Part shown: in pieces, positions 61,027-64,000 of the stretch
Layout: each line of letters begins with the position of its first letter
Numbering within the stretch: position 1 is the first letter of the stretch
Notes under the pieces: generated by a model
What the model was told of the DNA's origin: nothing
Databases searched by the model: none
What the model saw: the letters and a program-made list of their open reading frames with translations, nothing else
From: Candidatus Villigracilaceae bacterium
Lineage (GTDB): Bacteria; Chloroflexota; Anaerolineae; Anaerolineales; Villigracilaceae
Direction of reading: 5' to 3'
Assembly (NCBI GenBank): GCA_026645935.1
Contig: JAPKMP010000007.1
Location: forward strand, 124,001-188,000
DNA length: 64,000 nucleotides
Position numbers and translations under genes: made by a program

Positions 61027-62139
61027 ATGCCAAAAGAATTATGGAAAGGCAATGAAGCCATAGCAGAAGCAGCCGTCCGCGCGGGGCTTGAAGCGTATTT
61101 TGGTTATCCCATCACCCCGCAGACGGAAATCCTGGAATTTCTCTCGCGCCGCATGCCCGAACTCGGACGCTCTTTCGTGCAAGCCGAATCCGAGCTCGGC
61201 GCGATCAACATGGTCTATGGCGCGGCGTGTACAGGCGTGCGGGTCATGTCTTCGTCTTCTTCGCCGGGCGTGAGTCTTATGATGGAAGGACTGTCCTATA
61301 TTGCCGGGACAGAGATCCCAGCCGTCCTGGTAAACGTCATGCGCGGCGGACCGGGCTTGGGAAATATTGCGCCAGCCCAAAGCGATTACAACCAGGCAGT
61401 GCGCGGCGGCGGTCACGGCGATTATCCGCGAATCGTCCTCGCGCCTGCATCCGTGCAGGAAGCGATAGACCTGATGGGATTATCCTTCGACCTTGCCGAA
61501 AAATATCGCATGATCACCATGGTGATCCTGGACGGCTCCGTCGGGCAAATGATGGAACCGGCCGAGATGCCCGCGCTGAAAGAAATCCATCGAAAAGGAT
61601 TCGATTGGGCAACCGATGGGGCGATGAATCGCGAACGCAGAATCCTTTCATCCATTTATCTCAACCCATACGACGAAGAGAAGACGAACCTGCGGCTGCT
61701 CAAACGTTGGAAGGATGTACAGGCCAGCGAGGTGCGCTACAAGGAATATTTCCTCGAAGATGCAAAATATATCGTCATCGGCTTTGGCACGGCGGGGCGT
61801 GTCGCGCTATCCGCTGTGCGTGAAGCGCGTGCGCAGGGTATCAAGGTCGGCTTGTTAAGACCGATCACTGTCAGCCCGTTCCCGCATGAAGTGCTGGACC
61901 AACTTACGGGTCAGGCTGAGGCGATCCTTGTCACAGAGATGAACATGGGGCAAATGCTCGATGACGTCCTGCTCACGGTCCGCGGACGAGTCCCGGTCGA
62001 GTTCTATGGACGACCCGGCGGCGTTGTGCCTTTCCATGATGAAATCCTGAATGAAATTCACCGCCTCACCTCTGGAACTTTGGCGGTCCGCACCGATCCA
62101 AGAGAATCCTGGCTGACAAGGATGACTGCTGCCTCGTAA
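61027..62139 (+). CDS. korA: 2-oxoacid:ferredoxin oxidoreductase subunit alpha
   Basis: A 370-residue alpha subunit. ATG 61027 follows TTGGAG. AAVRAGLEAYFGYPITPQTEILEFLSRRMPE and the RGGPGLGNIAPAQSDYNQAVRGGGHGDYPRIVLAP segment are diagnostic of 2-oxoacid oxidoreductase alpha chains (pyruvate, 2-oxoglutarate or branched-chain). It binds CoA and, with KorB, forms the active site. The split korDABC layout favours 2-oxoglutarate or branched-chain substrates over pyruvate (inference). Confidence 0.93.
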   Translation: MPKELWKGNEAIAEAAVRAGLEAYFGYPITPQTEILEFLSRRMPELGRSFVQAESELGAINMVYGAACTGVRVMSSSSSPGVSLMMEGLSYIAGTEIPAVLVNVMRGGPGLGNIAPAQSDYNQAVRGGGHGDYPRIVLAPASVQEAIDLMGLSFDLAEKYRMITMVILDGSVGQMMEPAEMPALKEIHRKGFDWATDGAMNRERRILSSIYLNPYDEEKTNLRLLKRWKDVQASEVRYKEYFLEDAKYIVIGFGTAGRVALSAVREARAQGIKVGLLRPITVSPFPHEVLDQLTGQAEAILVTEMNMGQMLDDVLLTVRGRVPVEFYGRPGGVVPFHDEILNEIHRLTSGTLAVRTDPRESWLTRMTAAS

Positions 62140-62180
62140 GAGAACGCCGACTGCCCAGATGAATCAATTGAGGTATCAAT

Positions 62181-62948
62181 ATGGCAACTGAAAACCTGGT
62201 TTACGAAAGACCCGAAGCCTTCACTGAAATGCCCACCCACTATTGCCCGGGTTGCACACATGGCGTGGCGCACAGACTGGTTGCGGAAGTGTTGGAAGAG
62301 ATGGGTGTTGTGAATAAGACCATTGGCGTTGCGCCGGTGGGATGCGCTGTCTTCGCGTACAACTATTTCGATACCGATTTCGTCGAAGCCCCGCACGGGC
62401 GCGCTCCCGCCATGGCGACCGGCATCAAGCGCGTCCTGCCAGACCGCGTTGTCTTCACATATCAGGGTGACGGAGACCTGGCGTCGATCGGCATGGGTGA
62501 GATCGTTCATGCCGCGGCGCGCGGAGAAAACATCACCGTGATCTTCATCAACAACGCAAACTACGGCATGACGGGCGGGCAGATGGCGCCGACGACTCTG
62601 CCTGGAATGAAGACGACATCCTCGCCGAATGGGCGCGATGTGGAAACACAAGGCTACCCGATCAAGATGTCCGAAATGCTATCGACACTCGAAGGCACGG
62701 GATATTGCGTGCGCCGTTCCCTGCACGACCCGAAAAATATCCGCCTCGCGAAGAAAGCCATCCGCACCGCGTTTGAAACCCAGGTGCGCGGACTCGGCTT
62801 TGCAATGGTCGAGCTGCTTTCCACCTGCCCGACCAACTGGGGCATGACGCCGGTCAACTCGTTGAAGTTCGTCGAAGAGCACATGATCCCCGCATTTCCG
62901 CTGGGAGATTACAAAATCAGCGATGCGATCAAGCAGATAAAGATTTGA
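62181..62948 (+). CDS. korB: 2-oxoacid:ferredoxin oxidoreductase subunit beta (TPP-binding)
   Basis: A 255-residue thiamine-diphosphate subunit. [19 protein letters not shown] provides the N-terminal CPGC site, and the TPP motif is [30 protein letters not shown]. Follows korA by 41 nt. It decarboxylates the 2-oxoacid and passes electrons to ferredoxin. Confidence 0.95.
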   Translation: MATENLVYERPEAFTEMPTHYCPGCTHGVAHRLVAEVLEEMGVVNKTIGVAPVGCAVFAYNYFDTDFVEAPHGRAPAMATGIKRVLPDRVVFTYQGDGDLASIGMGEIVHAAARGENITVIFINNANYGMTGGQMAPTTLPGMKTTSSPNGRDVETQGYPIKMSEMLSTLEGTGYCVRRSLHDPKNIRLAKKAIRTAFETQVRGLGFAMVELLSTCPTNWGMTPVNSLKFVEEHMIPAFPLGDYKISDAIKQIKI

Positions 62949-63032
62949 TGTCGTTGCGAGGAGGGTGCTTTTCCCGACGTAGCAATCCCCAATACAATGA
63001 GATTGCTTCGGGCCAGTGCCCTCGCAATGACA
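62949..63032. repeat. 84-bp palindromic repeat in the korB-korC gap
   Basis: The ends TGTCGTTGCGAGG and CCTCGCAATGACA are near-exact complements, and an inner pair (GTAGCAATC / GATTGCTTC) also matches. This is the shape of the dispersed GTCATTGCGAGG...CCTCGCAATGAC repeat seen in many genomes. It fills almost the whole gap and begins at the korB stop codon. A shorter arm pair of the same kind is at 32118-32154. Confidence 0.8.
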
Positions 63033-63042
63033 GGAGAAAACA

Positions 63043-63603
63043 ATGCAAAAAGAAATCATCATCGCCGGGTTTGGCGGGCAGGGCGTATTGTTTGGCGGGC
63101 AGGTGCTTGCCTACGCCGCCATGGACAACGGCCTGGATGTGACATGGATCCCCTCGTACGGTCCCGAAATGCGCGGCGGCACGGCAAACTGCACTGTTGT
63201 GATCGCAGACCGCGAGATCGGCTCGCCCACTGTAAAGAATCCGCCGCTCGCGATCGCGTTGAATCTGCCTTCGTTCGATAAATATGAGGAATTGCTCGCA
63301 CCCGGCGGCACGCTGATCGTCAATCAATCCATGGTGGACCGCGCCGCAAAAAGGACTGATATTCACGTCATCCTCGTTCCTTGCAATGAGATCGCGGAGG
63401 AGATCGGCGACCGCAAATTGCTCAATATGGTGGCGGTCGGGGCGCTGCTGACAGCCATGACCGAGGTCAAATTGGAGGATGTGGAAAAGGCACTCGGAGG
63501 CCATCTGCCCGCACGCCACAAACATCTATTACCGAAGAACTTCGAGGCGTTGAAACGCGGATTCGAACATGCGCAGAAAGAGTGGGATAAAATTCCCGCC
63601 TAA
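63043..63603 (+). CDS. korC: 2-oxoacid:ferredoxin oxidoreductase subunit gamma
   Basis: A 186-residue subunit. [28 protein letters not shown] and [20 protein letters not shown] are the classic gamma-subunit motifs. AGGAGA precedes ATG. It completes the korDABC set. A terminator follows. Confidence 0.95.
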   Translation: MQKEIIIAGFGGQGVLFGGQVLAYAAMDNGLDVTWIPSYGPEMRGGTANCTVVIADREIGSPTVKNPPLAIALNLPSFDKYEELLAPGGTLIVNQSMVDRAAKRTDIHVILVPCNEIAEEIGDRKLLNMVAVGALLTAMTEVKLEDVEKALGGHLPARHKHLLPKNFEALKRGFEHAQKEWDKIPA

Positions 63604-63629
63604 CAAAAGAAAATAGCGGTGCTTTTTGG

Positions 63630-63664
63630 AAATCCGTCAGATACTACGTTTGGCGGATTTTTTG
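63630..63664 (+). terminator. Terminator of the kor operon
   Basis: AAATCCGTC pairs with GGCGGATTT (one U-G pair) over a 13-nt loop and runs into more T. Confidence 0.85.
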
Positions 63665-63717
63665 TGTAAAATGACCCTGTCGAGCCGAGAGATAACTTAA
63701 TAGGATATGGAGGAGAC

Positions 63718-64000
63718 ATGCACGAAATCACATTGATCATCAACATCGTCGTTGCCCTGGTGGTGGCTTTTATGGGCGGGGTCATCGCACGCAGGCTTGG
63801 CCTGCCGACAATCGTGGGGTATTTATTCGCCGGGATCGCAATCGGACCCTTCACGCCGGGTTTTGTCGGAGATACCGAAACGATCGGTCAACTCGCAGAA
63901 TTGGGCGTTATCTTCCTGATGTTCGGCGTTGGCTTGCATTTTTCGCTAAATGACCTTTGGAAGGTACGCGCCATCGCCGTCCCCGGCGCGCTCGGGCAGA
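63718..64000 (+). CDS. CPA2-type cation/proton antiporter, 5' part
   Basis: GGAGGA precedes ATG, and the frame is open to the window end (94 codons). ITLIINIVVALVVAFMGGVIARRLGLPTIVGYLFAGIAIGPFTPG and ELGVIFLMFGVGLHFSLNDLWKVR match helices 1-3 of the KefB/RosB family of Na+ or K+/H+ antiporters. The rest lies outside the window. Confidence 0.9.
   Translation, partial: MHEITLIINIVVALVVAFMGGVIARRLGLPTIVGYLFAGIAIGPFTPGFVGDTETIGQLAELGVIFLMFGVGLHFSLNDLWKVRAIAVPGALGQ

Overview
The window looks like chromosomal DNA of a Chloroflexota bacterium, most likely class Anaerolineae. This is inferred from gene content and style: a split glycine decarboxylase behind a glycine riboswitch, a topoisomerase I with an added N-terminal zinc ribbon, many lipoproteins with Thr/Pro/Ala-rich linkers, a KorABCD-type 2-oxoacid:ferredoxin oxidoreductase, and dispersed palindromic repeats. 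No phage, transposase, CRISPR array or rRNA is visible. Genes are dense, on both strands, and mostly in short operons closed by clear intrinsic terminators.

Layout. 1-6.7 kb (minus strand): a partial membrane gene at the left edge, a small membrane protein, the gcvH-gcvPA-gcvPB operon under a tandem glycine riboswitch, an rRNA pseudouridine synthase and a patatin-like lipase. 6.8-9.6 kb: scpB, divergent from two lipoproteins. 9.6-18 kb (plus): a long envelope-glycan run (nucleotide-sugar decarboxylase/epimerase, GtrA flippase, GT39-type transferase, polysaccharide deacetylase, FemAB-like transferase, DUF503, SDR, MurJ) with a thioesterase inside it. 18-26.9 kb: TPR and CopD-like membrane proteins, rimO, a RodZ-like protein with two HTH domains, a GT4 transferase with a YraN-like nuclease, and a large GH25/SH3/phosphodiester-glycosidase protein. 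27-31.7 kb (minus): typA and a Roadblock-V4R-response regulator-Dpm operon. 31.8-33.9 kb: tRNA-Asp, tRNA-Leu, dgt, greA. 33.9-41 kb (minus): rpsP-khpA-rimM, dprA, manC, topA and a membrane protein. 41.2-45.7 kb: two LysM proteins and an M3 peptidase. 45.7-47.2 kb: an arsenic-type operon (ArsR, 24-residue Cys-rich peptide, ArsM). 47.2-49.8 kb: an apparently self-regulated TetR with a reductase/epimerase and DegV. 49.8-60.5 kb: a LysM protein, M48 protease, MFS exporter, GNAT, cysteine hydrolase, M50-TPR protease, RNase H, CBS protein, Ycf48-like lipoprotein, thiolase. 60.7-63.6 kb: korDABC; then the start of a CPA2 antiporter.

How it fits together. The two central-metabolism modules (glycine cleavage; thiolase plus ferredoxin-dependent 2-oxoacid oxidation) suggest an anaerobic or microaerophilic heterotroph that ferments amino acids and organic acids. 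Much of the rest builds or remodels the envelope. The most distinctive locus is 45.7-47.1 kb: an ArsR regulator with a four-cysteine run, two identical operator-like sites, an unlabelled 24-residue peptide with eight cysteines, an 18-bp perfect hairpin, and an As(III) methyltransferase. A second theme is initiation: at least five genes have a -10 box only 6-7 nt before ATG, which predicts leaderless mRNAs.
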